A stretch of 7,308 bases of DNA from an uncultured Phycisphaerales bacterium (GTDB taxonomy: Bacteria; Planctomycetota; Phycisphaerae; Phycisphaerales; UBA1924): assembly GCA_937891445.1 (NCBI GenBank), contig CALAFV010000537.1, forward strand, positions 1-7,308, written 5' to 3'. A program made the position numbers and the translations under genes. The notes beneath the pieces are model-generated. The model was given only the letters and a program-made list of their open reading frames with translations. It was not told the DNA's origin and ran no database searches. Below, in pieces: positions 1 to 7,308 of the stretch (the stretch's first letter is position 1; each line of letters begins with the position of its first letter).

Positions 1-2
1 GT

Positions 3-1613
3 GAAAGATTAAGCGAAAGAGAAGGCCCCCCGCCCTCGCCCCCCGCCCACATGGCCCTGATCGAGGAACTCATCGCCGACCTCGACACCACCGCCGCCGG
101 CGCCCGCACCGTCGAGATCTTCCGGCTCAAGAACGCCGACGCCCGCGCGATGGCCGAGGTCCTCGGCGACCTGTTCAACCTCCGCCAGGAAGGCGATACG
201 TTCGTCCTCGTGCCGGGGCGGCAACTCCGCCAGGGCGACGACCAGGACGTTCTGCACGAGGGCGCCGATCTCTTCCCCGTCAACGACGTGCGCCAGCAGT
301 TGGCCGTGACGGTCGACGCCCGCACAAACTCGCTGCTGGTTTCCGCGACCGACGAGTACCTCGACGAGGTGCGCAAGGTCGTCTCCGCCCTTGACGAAGT
401 CGAGGCCAACGAGCGCGAACAACTCATCTACACGCTCCGCAACACGAGGGCGCCCGAGGTCGCCGCGACGCTCCGCGAGTACTTCCGCGGCGAGGCGGAC
501 ACCGTGCGCCAGACGCTCGGGGCCGACCGCGCCGGCTCGCTCCTGCGCCTGCTGGAGCGCGAGGTCACCGTGCAGGGGGATGAGAAGAGCAACCGCCTGC
601 TCGTCGGCGTCTCGCCGCGATACCGCGACGCGATCGACCGGATCGTCCGCGAACTGGACGCCACGCCCCCGCAGGTCATGATCCAGGTCCTGCTCGCCGA
701 GGTCACGCTCGACGCGAGCAAGCAGTGGGGGATCGACGTCAGCGTCGGCCCCTTCGGCGGCGAGGACTACAACGTCGCCACGCTCGCCGCCGGCGCCGGC
801 GTGCTTGCGGGCCTTGGGGTGCCGAACGTCGCGATCTCGTCGGTGGACTTCGAACTGCTCATCCGTGCCCTGGAGGTGCAGGGCCGCCTCGAAGTCCTCT
901 CCCGCCCGCAGATCCTGGTCAAGAACAACGAGCCCGCCCGGATCCAGGTCGGCGAGAACATCGCCATCGTGGAGAGCGTGGACCTGCTCGACAACGGCAA
1001 CACGCGATCGAACGTGGCTCGCAAGGACGTCGGCATCATCCTCGACGTCACGCCCTCGATCAGCGACGACGGCTTCCTGAGCCTCAAGGTCCAGCCGGAA
1101 ATCTCCAGTCTCTCGTCGCGCACGATCCAGATCTCCGAGGACTTCCAGGCCCCCGTCATCGACACACGCCAGATCCAGACCAGCATCTCCGTCCGCGACG
1201 GCGAGACGGTCGTCATCGGCGGCCTGATCCAGACACGCGACGACGAGCGTCACACGAAGATCCCCTTCCTGGGCGACGTGCCGATCCTCGGTGAAGCCTT
1301 CCGCTCGCACCAGGTCAGCCAGACCAAGACGGAACTCCTGGTGATCCTCACGCCGCGCGTGATCCGCTCCGGCGAGGCCGAGGCCCGCGAGGCGATCCGC
1401 GAACTGACCGAGCAGGAGATCGAGCGGCTCTCGCAGCCGGAGTTGCTCCGCGAGGCGACCGACGGCGGCTGGCCCAAGACCCGCGCCGGCGACCTGCCTG
1501 CTCCCACACGCCCGATCCGGGCGATCAGCGGCAATCAGCCGGAGCCGGCCCCAGCAGCCCCGGCGCCGCAGCCGCAGCCGATCCGTTCCCCGTACGCTCT
1601 GCCCGAGGAGTGA
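3..1613 (+). CDS. Secretin (GspD/PilQ-type outer-membrane pore), 5'-partial
   Basis: Secretins form ring-shaped outer-membrane channels for type II secretion or type IV pilus systems. The frame is open to the window edge; the first ATG is at 51, with no well-placed ribosome site. Numbered from that Met, residues 3-12 (LIEELIADLD) resemble the end of a secretin N-domain, as do residues near 105-115 and 193-203. The body of a preceding N-domain and the signal peptide are therefore probably missing. Two N-domains follow (about 17-115 and 121-203). The C-terminal pore domain runs from about 209 to 440 and includes SRPQILVKNNEPARIQVGE, GETVVIGGL (384-392), IPFLGDVPILG (404-414) and LLVILTPRV (429-437). 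A short acidic helical stretch and a proline/alanine-rich tail end the protein. The family call is very secure. Which system it serves cannot be told, because no ATPase, pilin or inner-membrane partner is visible. Confidence 0.93.
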   Translation, partial: ERLSEREGPPPSPPAHMALIEELIADLDTTAAGARTVEIFRLKNADARAMAEVLGDLFNLRQEGDTFVLVPGRQLRQGDDQDVLHEGADLFPVNDVRQQLAVTVDARTNSLLVSATDEYLDEVRKVVSALDEVEANEREQLIYTLRNTRAPEVAATLREYFRGEADTVRQTLGADRAGSLLRLLEREVTVQGDEKSNRLLVGVSPRYRDAIDRIVRELDATPPQVMIQVLLAEVTLDASKQWGIDVSVGPFGGEDYNVATLAAGAGVLAGLGVPNVAISSVDFELLIRALEVQGRLEVLSRPQILVKNNEPARIQVGENIAIVESVDLLDNGNTRSNVARKDVGIILDVTPSISDDGFLSLKVQPEISSLSSRTIQISEDFQAPVIDTRQIQTSISVRDGETVVIGGLIQTRDDERHTKIPFLGDVPILGEAFRSHQVSQTKTELLVILTPRVIRSGEAEAREAIRELTEQEIERLSQPELLREATDGGWPKTRAGDLPAPTRPIRAISGNQPEPAPAAPAPQPQPIRSPYALPEE

Positions 1614-1636
1614 ATCTCTCAGCAGACGCCCGCACC

Positions 1637-2170
1637 ATGTCCCGACGCCGAGTCATGATCCCGATCGCCCTCGCCGCCGCGGTGCTGCCGCAGGCGTGCG
1701 TGACCGAGGGCAAGGCCCCGCCGCCGCAGCCGCGCCCTTTGCCGGAGCAACCGCGCGGCATCTTCGCCGACCGGCTGGTCCGCACGGTCGGCATCCCCGA
1801 GGACACCGACCGTAACGGCCTGAGCGACCTGATCCCGGTGACGGTGTACCTGTTCAACGACCAGTACGTTGCGCCGCTGGCGCTCCCCGGCCGGTTCACG
1901 TTCCGGCTCACCGACGCCAGCGGCGAGCACGAGTTGGCCCGTTGGGAGTACGACCAGGCGGCCGCGGAGCGTGCCCGACGCAACTTCATGGTCGGCCCCG
2001 GTTACACGTTCCGGCTCAGCCTGCTCGACGTGCGCCCCGCCGTCCCCGGCGCGGGGCCGCCCGAGCGTCTGCCGACGCGCGAGCCGCTGCTGTTCATCAC
2101 CTTCACCCCCGCCGAGGGTCCGCCCGTCGATCCTCGCACGGGGACGACCGTCTTCCTCGGCGGCCGCTGA
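1637..2170 (+). CDS. Predicted lipoprotein of unknown family with a DxDxNGxxD loop
   Basis: I do not recognise the family. From ATG 1637 the protein has 177 residues. It starts MSRRR, then a hydrophobic stretch ending LPQAC with Cys21, which suggests a lipoprotein or Sec signal; Pro at -3 makes the lipobox imperfect. A proline-rich linker (about 26-40) follows, then DTDRNGLSD, which fits the DxDxNGxxD calcium-binding loop of EF-hand, dockerin and thrombospondin-3 repeats, but only once. The remainder alternates hydrophobic and polar residues (PVTVYLF, GRFTFRLTD, GYTFRLSLLDV), suggesting a beta-sandwich. An alternative GTG at 1610 overlaps the secretin stop and adds nine residues; GAGGAG (1605-1610) abuts it too closely to serve as its ribosome site. 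I prefer 1637 because it places the arginines at the start of the signal. The gene is probably cotranscribed with the secretin and may encode an envelope accessory protein. That role is inferred from position only. Confidence 0.72.
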   Translation: MSRRRVMIPIALAAAVLPQACVTEGKAPPPQPRPLPEQPRGIFADRLVRTVGIPEDTDRNGLSDLIPVTVYLFNDQYVAPLALPGRFTFRLTDASGEHELARWEYDQAAAERARRNFMVGPGYTFRLSLLDVRPAVPGAGPPERLPTREPLLFITFTPAEGPPVDPRTGTTVFLGGR

Positions 2171-2209
2171 GGCCACCGCATCAGACACAGAACTGTGATC
2201 GGCGAGCGT

Positions 2210-2236
2210 GCCGCGGGCCGGCCGAGGCCTCGCGGC
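2210..2236 (+). terminator. GC-rich stem-loop after the secretin/lipoprotein unit
   Basis: GCCGCG (2210-2215) pairs with CGCGGC (2231-2236), and GGCC (2216-2219) pairs with GGCC (2226-2229). This gives a ten-pair stem with one bulged T and a six-base loop. It begins 40 bases after the lipoprotein stop codon. No T-tract follows, so it is not a textbook intrinsic terminator. It could be a termination or mRNA 3'-end stabilising structure that separates the upstream pair from pstS. A 12-base perfect palindrome, GGGGCCGGCCCC, lies just downstream at 2248-2259. Confidence 0.45.
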
Positions 2237-2276
2237 GGTCTCTGGTCGGGGCCGGCCCCCCAAGGGTCCCCGGACG

Positions 2277-2298
2277 CTTAACGCACCTTTAGCGCTCC
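2277..2298 (+). promoter_or_regulatory. Pho-box-like direct repeat upstream of pstS
   Basis: CTTAACGC (2277-2284) and TTTAGCGC (2288-2295) form a direct repeat with an 11-base period; eight of eleven bases agree between TTAACGCACCT and TTAGCGCTCCG. PhoB/PhoP/SphR-family response regulators bind tandem half-sites with this period, and TTAA-containing half-sites are known for Bacillus PhoP (TTAACA-like) and cyanobacterial SphR (YTTAAYYW-like). The site lies 75 bases before the pstS ATG, an appropriate place for phosphate-starvation control. It is one of the few AT-containing patches in this gap. No third repeat is visible at the next register. The regulator itself is not in the window. Confidence 0.4.
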
Positions 2299-2326
2299 GG
2301 GAATGTTCTTTCCCGCCCCGCGCCGG

Positions 2327-2332
2327 GATACT
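2327..2332 (+). promoter_or_regulatory. Possible -10 element of the pstS promoter
   Basis: GATACT matches four of six bases of TATAAT and lies 37 bases before the pstS start codon. The region 16-18 bases upstream (about 2303-2309) has no recognisable -35 hexamer, which would fit an activator-dependent promoter. The spacing from the Pho-like repeat is about 28 bases, larger than in the E. coli arrangement. This is a weak call in GC-rich DNA. Confidence 0.2.
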
Positions 2333-2358
2333 CCCCGCGACTGAAGCACGGCTCGCAC

Positions 2359-2363
2359 AGGAG
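2359..2363 (+). promoter_or_regulatory. Ribosome binding site of pstS
   Basis: AGGAG is followed by a six-base spacer and ATG at 2370. It fixes the pstS start at 2370 even though the frame stays open back to 2208; only the 2370 start gives a Sec signal peptide at the N-terminus. Confidence 0.8.
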
Positions 2364-2369
2364 ATCCCA

Positions 2370-3386
<1,017 letters not shown>

Positions 3387-3402
3387 TCCACCGCAACTGA
3401 CA

Positions 3403-3445
3403 CGCGGAGGCCCGGCCCTCCGGAGGCGTCGGGCCGCCCGCGTTT
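3403..3445 (+). terminator. Strong stem-loop between pstS and pstC (attenuator-like)
   Basis: CGCGG (3403-3407) pairs with CCGCG (3438-3442), GGCCCG (3409-3414) with CGGGCC (3430-3435), and GCC (3415-3417) with GGC (3425-3427). This makes about 14 GC-rich pairs with small internal bulges and a seven-base loop. TTT (3443-3445) follows directly. It starts 17 bases after the pstS stop. Such a structure could act as a partial terminator or protect the 3' end of a pstS-only transcript, giving excess PstS over PstCAB. The T-run is short, so full termination is unlikely and readthrough into pstC is expected. Confidence 0.6.
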
Positions 3446-3510
3446 CCGGCTACCATCCCGCCCTTCGAGCCGCGCACCACACCTTCACCGACCGTGCCCC
3501 GTCCGCCCGC

Positions 3511-4451
<941 letters not shown>

Positions 4452-4455
<4 letters not shown>

Positions 4456-5762
4456 CCGCCGCCCCTCCCACCCCGCCCCTTCCCACCGGCCGCCCGATCA
4501 GCCGCCGCTCGCGCGAGGTCAAGAACCGCCTCTTCGTGACGGTCTGCATCGTCTCCGCGGCTCTCTCGGTGATCATCCTCGCCCTGCTGCTGGCGGCCAT
4601 CGTCTACGAAGGCCGCGAGTACCTCACGTGGGACTTCCTGCGCAACTACCCCTCCCGCAAGCCCGCGCAGGCCGGCTTCAAGGCCGCCCTGTGGGGCTCG
4701 ATCTGGGTCACGGCCGTCGCCGGCGTCGTCGCCATCCCGCTGGGCATCGCGACCGCGATCATTCTCGAAGAGTTCCCCCCGCGCCGCCGCATCCCGCGCG
4801 CCCTGCACTGGTTCATCCAACTCAACGTCGGCAACCTCGCCGGCGTCCCGTCGATCGTCTACGGCATCCTCGGCCTCACCGTCTTCGTCCGCATGTTCGG
4901 CCTCTTCGGCAGCCCGAACCCCGCGATCTACGACGAGATGCTCCGCATCCGCCTCCGCTCCGGCGAGGTGATCCAGGCCTTCCTCGTCGAGTCCCGCGGC
5001 GAAGACGAGCAGGGCAACCCGACTTCGCTCATCGTCGAGAACCCCGTGACCGGCCTCCGCGAACTGGCCGCGGCCGAGATCGCCGACGCCACCCGCATCT
5101 ACGCCAAGCAGCACCGCTTCACGCTCAGCGACGGCCGTCGCGTCGTCGGCGGCCGCCTCGACCGCTCCGACGATGGCCAGATCACCCTCACCACCGACGC
5201 CGGCGAACACATCACCTTCCCCGCCTCCGCCGTCACGGCCTACCGCACGACCAACTTCATCCAGGTCGGCGACCCCGACTCGTTCTTCTACCTCCGCGTC
5301 CCCTTCGGCGGCAGCGTGCTGGCCGGCGGGCTGACGCTCGCGCTGGTGATCCTGCCCATCATCATCATCGCCTCGCGCGAGGCGATCCGCGCGGTCCCCG
5401 ACTCGCTCCGCCAGGGCGCCCTGGCGCTGGGGGCGACGCGCTGGCGCGTCGTCTGGAGCATCGTCCTCCCCGCCTCGCTCCCGGGCATCCTCACCGGCTC
5501 GATCCTGGCCGTCAGCCGCGCCATCGGCGAGGCGGCTCCGCTGCTGGTCGTCGGCGGCGTCGTCCTGATCACCTTCGTGCCGCGGAACCTGATGGACGAC
5601 TTCGCGGCCATGCCGCTGCAGATCTTCAACTGGGCCGGCCGCCCGCAGGAGGAGTTCCGCAAGGTCGCCGCCACGGGGATCCTCGTGCTCCTGGCCGTCC
5701 TGCTTGCCTTTAATGCCGTGGCGATCGTGCTGCGGCAGAAGTTCTCCAGGCCGCTCCAATGA
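4452..5762 (+). CDS. pstA: Phosphate ABC transporter permease PstA with a large inserted domain
   Basis: PstA is the second channel subunit of the phosphate importer. At 436 residues it is well above the usual 280-300. After a proline-rich cytoplasmic N-terminus (1-25) come helix 1 (about 26-52), helix 2 (about 75-100) and helix 3 with NLAGVPSIVYGILGL (about 127-150). Residues 154-283 are an insert not found in standard PstA. The core then resumes with helix 4 (about 285-307), the coupling loop RQGALALGATRWRVVWSIVLP (320-340; Q replaces the usual E of REAALALGATRW), SRAIGEAAPLL (355-365; usually GETAPLL), and the last helices up to residue about 430. By the standard topology the insert faces the periplasm. 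Both core halves are intact and in one frame, so this is an in-frame insertion, not a fusion artefact. The gene overlaps both pstC and pstB by four bases. Confidence 0.95.
4911..5300 (+). other. Inserted periplasmic domain in PstA, two similar beta-rich modules
   Basis: PstA residues 154-283 lie between helices 3 and 4. Two stretches resemble each other. One is LRIRLRSGEVIQAFLVES followed by a G-x(n)-L-x-V turn region and a helix-like AAAEIADATRIY (164-217). The other is HRFTLSDGRRVVGGRLDRSD followed by GQITLTTDAGEHITFPA and SAVTAYR (221-265). The shared pattern is L-x-S/D-G-x-x-V/I-x-G/A-x-L, a polar turn, a beta strand, a hairpin G, then A-x-x-I/V-x-A. This pattern recalls small SH3-like or Sm-like barrels, but the fold is inferred by eye. 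A role in docking PstS or sensing is speculation. Confidence 0.6.
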
Positions 5763-6670
5763 CCACCACCATGCCCCCACCGTCCCCGCCGAGCCCTTCC
5801 GACGCCGCCACCCTCCGCTCCGCGGTGGACAACCCGCTCGGCGCCGTCGCCCTGCGTGCCCGGCAGGAGCGATCGCAGCAGGCCGCGGCCGGCGAAGCCG
5901 CTGACGGCGGGGCTCCGCGCTCCGCATTCTCCATCCGCGGCTTCTGTTCGTGGTACGGCGCCTTCCAGGCGCTGCACTCGATCGACCTGGAGATCCCCGC
6001 CAACCGCGTCACGGCCTTCATCGGCCCCAGCGGCTGCGGCAAGAGCACGCTGCTGCGCTGGATGAACCGGATGAACGACCTCATCCCCGGCGCCCGCGCC
6101 GAGGGCGTGATGGACCTCCACGGCATCTCGATCCTCGACAAGCGCCTGGACGTCGTGGACCTCCGCCGCCGCGTCGGCATGGTCTTCCAGAAGCCCAACC
6201 CCTTCCCCAAGTCCATCTACGACAACATCGCCTTCGGCCCGCGCCTGCACCAGCGCCTCTCCCGCGCGGCCCTCGACGAGATCGTCGAGCGCTCCCTCCG
6301 CCGCGCCGCCCTCTGGGACGAGGTGAAGGACCGCCTGGGCAAGTCGGCCCTGGGCCTCTCCGGCGGCCAGCAGCAGCGACTGTGCATCGCCCGCGCCATC
6401 GCGGTGGACCCCGAGATCCTGCTGATGGACGAGCCCGCCAGCGCGCTGGACCCCAAGAGCACCCACCGCATCGAGGAACTCATCGGCGAACTCCGCGCCA
6501 ACTACACGATCGTCATCGTCACCCACAACATGCAGCAGGCCGCCCGCGTCTCCGACCAGACGGCCTTCTTCTACGAGGGCCGCCTCGTCGAGGCCGGCCC
6601 CACCGAGACGATCTTCATGAACCCGGCCAACCGGCAGACCGAGGACTACGTCACCGGCCGCTTCGGCTGA
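5759..6670 (+). CDS. pstB: Phosphate ABC transporter ATP-binding protein PstB
   Basis: PstB is the cytoplasmic ATPase that powers phosphate import through PstC-PstA. The protein has 303 residues against about 250-260 in most relatives; the excess is an N-terminal tail (1-55) rich in Pro, Ser and Ala that looks disordered. The ATPase core is complete: aromatic A-loop near WYGAFQAL, Walker A GPSGCGKST (89-97), Q-loop FQKPNPFPKSI with Gln144, a PstB hallmark, signature LSGGQQQRL (200-208), Walker B LLMDEP with Asp224 and Glu225, D-loop SALD (228-231) and switch His256 in THNMQQAARVSD. The start overlaps the pstA stop by ATGA; only a weak ribosome site (AGG near 5748) precedes it, so coupling is likely. 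ATG 5771 is a minor alternative. It is the last pst gene here; phoU, a common next gene, is absent. Confidence 0.97.
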   Translation: MTTTMPPPSPPSPSDAATLRSAVDNPLGAVALRARQERSQQAAAGEAADGGAPRSAFSIRGFCSWYGAFQALHSIDLEIPANRVTAFIGPSGCGKSTLLRWMNRMNDLIPGARAEGVMDLHGISILDKRLDVVDLRRRVGMVFQKPNPFPKSIYDNIAFGPRLHQRLSRAALDEIVERSLRRAALWDEVKDRLGKSALGLSGGQQQRLCIARAIAVDPEILLMDEPASALDPKSTHRIEELIGELRANYTIVIVTHNMQQAARVSDQTAFFYEGRLVEAGPTETIFMNPANRQTEDYVTGRFG

Positions 6671-6712
6671 TCCCGTCCAGCCAGACACACAAAGCCGTGG
6701 TGCTGCGCCGCT

Positions 6713-7117
6713 TCAGGCGCCGGCGGCCGTCGCTTCCGCGGCCGGGCGATGGTGCAGCCGCAGCCCGCACTCGGGGCACGCCTCCGCCGCCCCCGTGTGC
6801 AGTTGATAGCCGCACTTCGGACAGGTCAGGCCCAGGACCGGAACAAGCCACCCGATCAGGCGGCGGTCGTAGAAGATCAGGACCACGGCGAGGGCCGCCT
6901 GCGCCAGGACAGGCCCCGCGATGTCGAGCACGCCGCTGTTGGTTACCCGGTCGGCCCACCGGGACATGTGCCCCCAGTTGAACGCAAACCATGCCAATCG
7001 CTGAACCGAGCCCGCCATCCGCATGCCGGCCGAGACAAGCAGCCCCGCCGCCGCCAGTCGCATCAGGACCAGCAGGGCGAACCGGATGAGCACCACGCTT
7101 CGGTAGGATGGGATCAC
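6713..7117 (-). CDS. Small membrane protein with C-terminal double zinc ribbon
   Basis: This 134-residue protein is of unknown function. Hydrophobic segments lie at about 7-31, 63-83 and 86-97, so it should be anchored in the inner membrane. A zinc-ribbon follows directly: CPKCGYQL (Cys99, Cys102) and CPECGLRL (Cys114, Cys117), separated by 11 residues. The short tail is Ala-rich. Small membrane proteins with a CPxCGYxL...CPECG ribbon are, to my knowledge, frequent in Planctomycetota, which supports the taxonomic guess. The start is a GTG at 7117 (reverse strand) with GAGG six bases upstream. The gene converges on pstB with 42 bases between the stops, so it is not part of the pst operon. The ribbon could bind metal for structure or partner contact; no catalytic motif is visible. 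Confidence 0.78.
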   Translation of the reverse strand: MIPSYRSVVLIRFALLVLMRLAAAGLLVSAGMRMAGSVQRLAWFAFNWGHMSRWADRVTNSGVLDIAGPVLAQAALAVVLIFYDRRLIGWLVPVLGLTCPKCGYQLHTGAAEACPECGLRLHHRPAAEATAAGA

Positions 7118-7123
7118 GCGACG

Positions 7124-7127
7124 CCTC
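7124..7127 (-). promoter_or_regulatory. Ribosome binding site of the zinc-ribbon gene
   Basis: On the minus strand GAGG stands six bases before the GTG at 7117. It supports this GTG over the upstream extension of the frame and over the in-frame GTG-GTG pair seven codons downstream. Confidence 0.5.
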
Positions 7128-7227
7128 GCAGCAGCCGACCCGCCGGATCACACATCTGTGCGTCCCTTTCCTCCCTCCTCGCCGGCCAACAACGTCCTCG
7201 CGTCGATCCGTATTCCTGCCCCCGCCT

Positions 7228-7283
7228 CAGCCCTCCCCTTGGGCGGAGGAGGGGGGGGAGGGGGGCTCTCCGGCGGAGCCCTT
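7228..7283. repeat. G-run element with two adjacent stem-loops at the right edge
   Basis: CCCTCCCC (7231-7238) can pair with GGGGAGGG (7255-7262), and GGGCTC (7263-7268) pairs with GAGCCC (7276-7281), so two hairpins stand side by side. The plus strand from 7241 to 7265 also fits the quadruplex pattern of four G3 runs with loops of 7, 2 and 1 bases. The composition resembles dispersed intergenic repeats of GC-rich bacteria, but only one copy is visible here. The stretch from 7128 to 7227 holds only a pyrimidine-rich tract and no gene I can support. Confidence 0.4.
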
Positions 7284-7308
7284 CCCGCCACGCGCCGCCC
7301 CGGAAGCG

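Noticed and set aside
9..1310. Long open frame on the minus strand opposite the secretin (433 codons)
   Set aside because: Its translation is a low-complexity mix rich in Asp, Val, Arg and Gly, as expected opposite a GC-rich gene. The plus strand encodes an unmistakable secretin.
2208..2369. Upstream extension of the pstS frame
   Set aside because: It would place 54 residues before a clear Sec signal peptide. AGGAG at the correct distance marks ATG 2370.
6705..6720. Short inverted repeat GCGCC/GGCGC between pstB and the convergent gene
   Set aside because: A five-pair stem without a T-tract is common by chance at this GC content and overlaps the end of the minus-strand gene.
7149..7160. CACA-TC-TGTG inverted repeat upstream of the zinc-ribbon gene as an operator
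   Set aside because: Four-base arms are too short to support an operator call without comparison to other genomes.

Overview
This is a GC-rich window dominated by C- and G-ending codons. The protein families suggest a Planctomycetota bacterium, most likely a Phycisphaerae relative. The clues are a short membrane protein ending in a double CPxCG zinc ribbon, an orphan lipoprotein with a DxDxNGxxD loop, and a secretin with a proline-rich tail. The phylum call is an inference from family resemblance; the window contains no rRNA or other marker gene.

Layout. From the left edge to 2170 there is a two-gene unit: a secretin (outer-membrane pore) cut off at its N-terminus by the window edge, then a small predicted lipoprotein of unknown family directly behind it. 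A strong GC hairpin (2210-2236) follows. A 200-base gap carries a Pho-box-like direct repeat and then the complete phosphate-specific ABC transporter operon pstS-pstC-pstA-pstB (2370-6670). A large stem-loop separates pstS from pstC. pstC/pstA and pstA/pstB overlap by the four bases ATGA. A convergent gene on the minus strand (6713-7117) encodes a membrane-anchored zinc-ribbon protein. The right end (7228-7283) is a G-run and hairpin element of intergenic-repeat type.

How the genes work together. PstS captures phosphate in the periplasm, PstC and PstA form the membrane channel, and PstB hydrolyses ATP. The strong pstS/pstC hairpin fits the usual need for much more PstS than channel. No phoU, phoB or phoR is present in the window. 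The secretin and lipoprotein probably belong to a separate type II secretion or type IV pilus-like assembly; any link to phosphate is speculative.

Most unusual features. PstA is 436 residues instead of roughly 280-300, because about 130 residues are inserted between its third and fourth membrane helices, where they should face the periplasm. The insert looks like two copies of a small beta-rich module. The orphan lipoprotein behind the secretin and the phosphate-box-like repeat also deserve a second look. I see no CRISPR array, mobile element, tRNA or rRNA, and no clear new multi-gene system.
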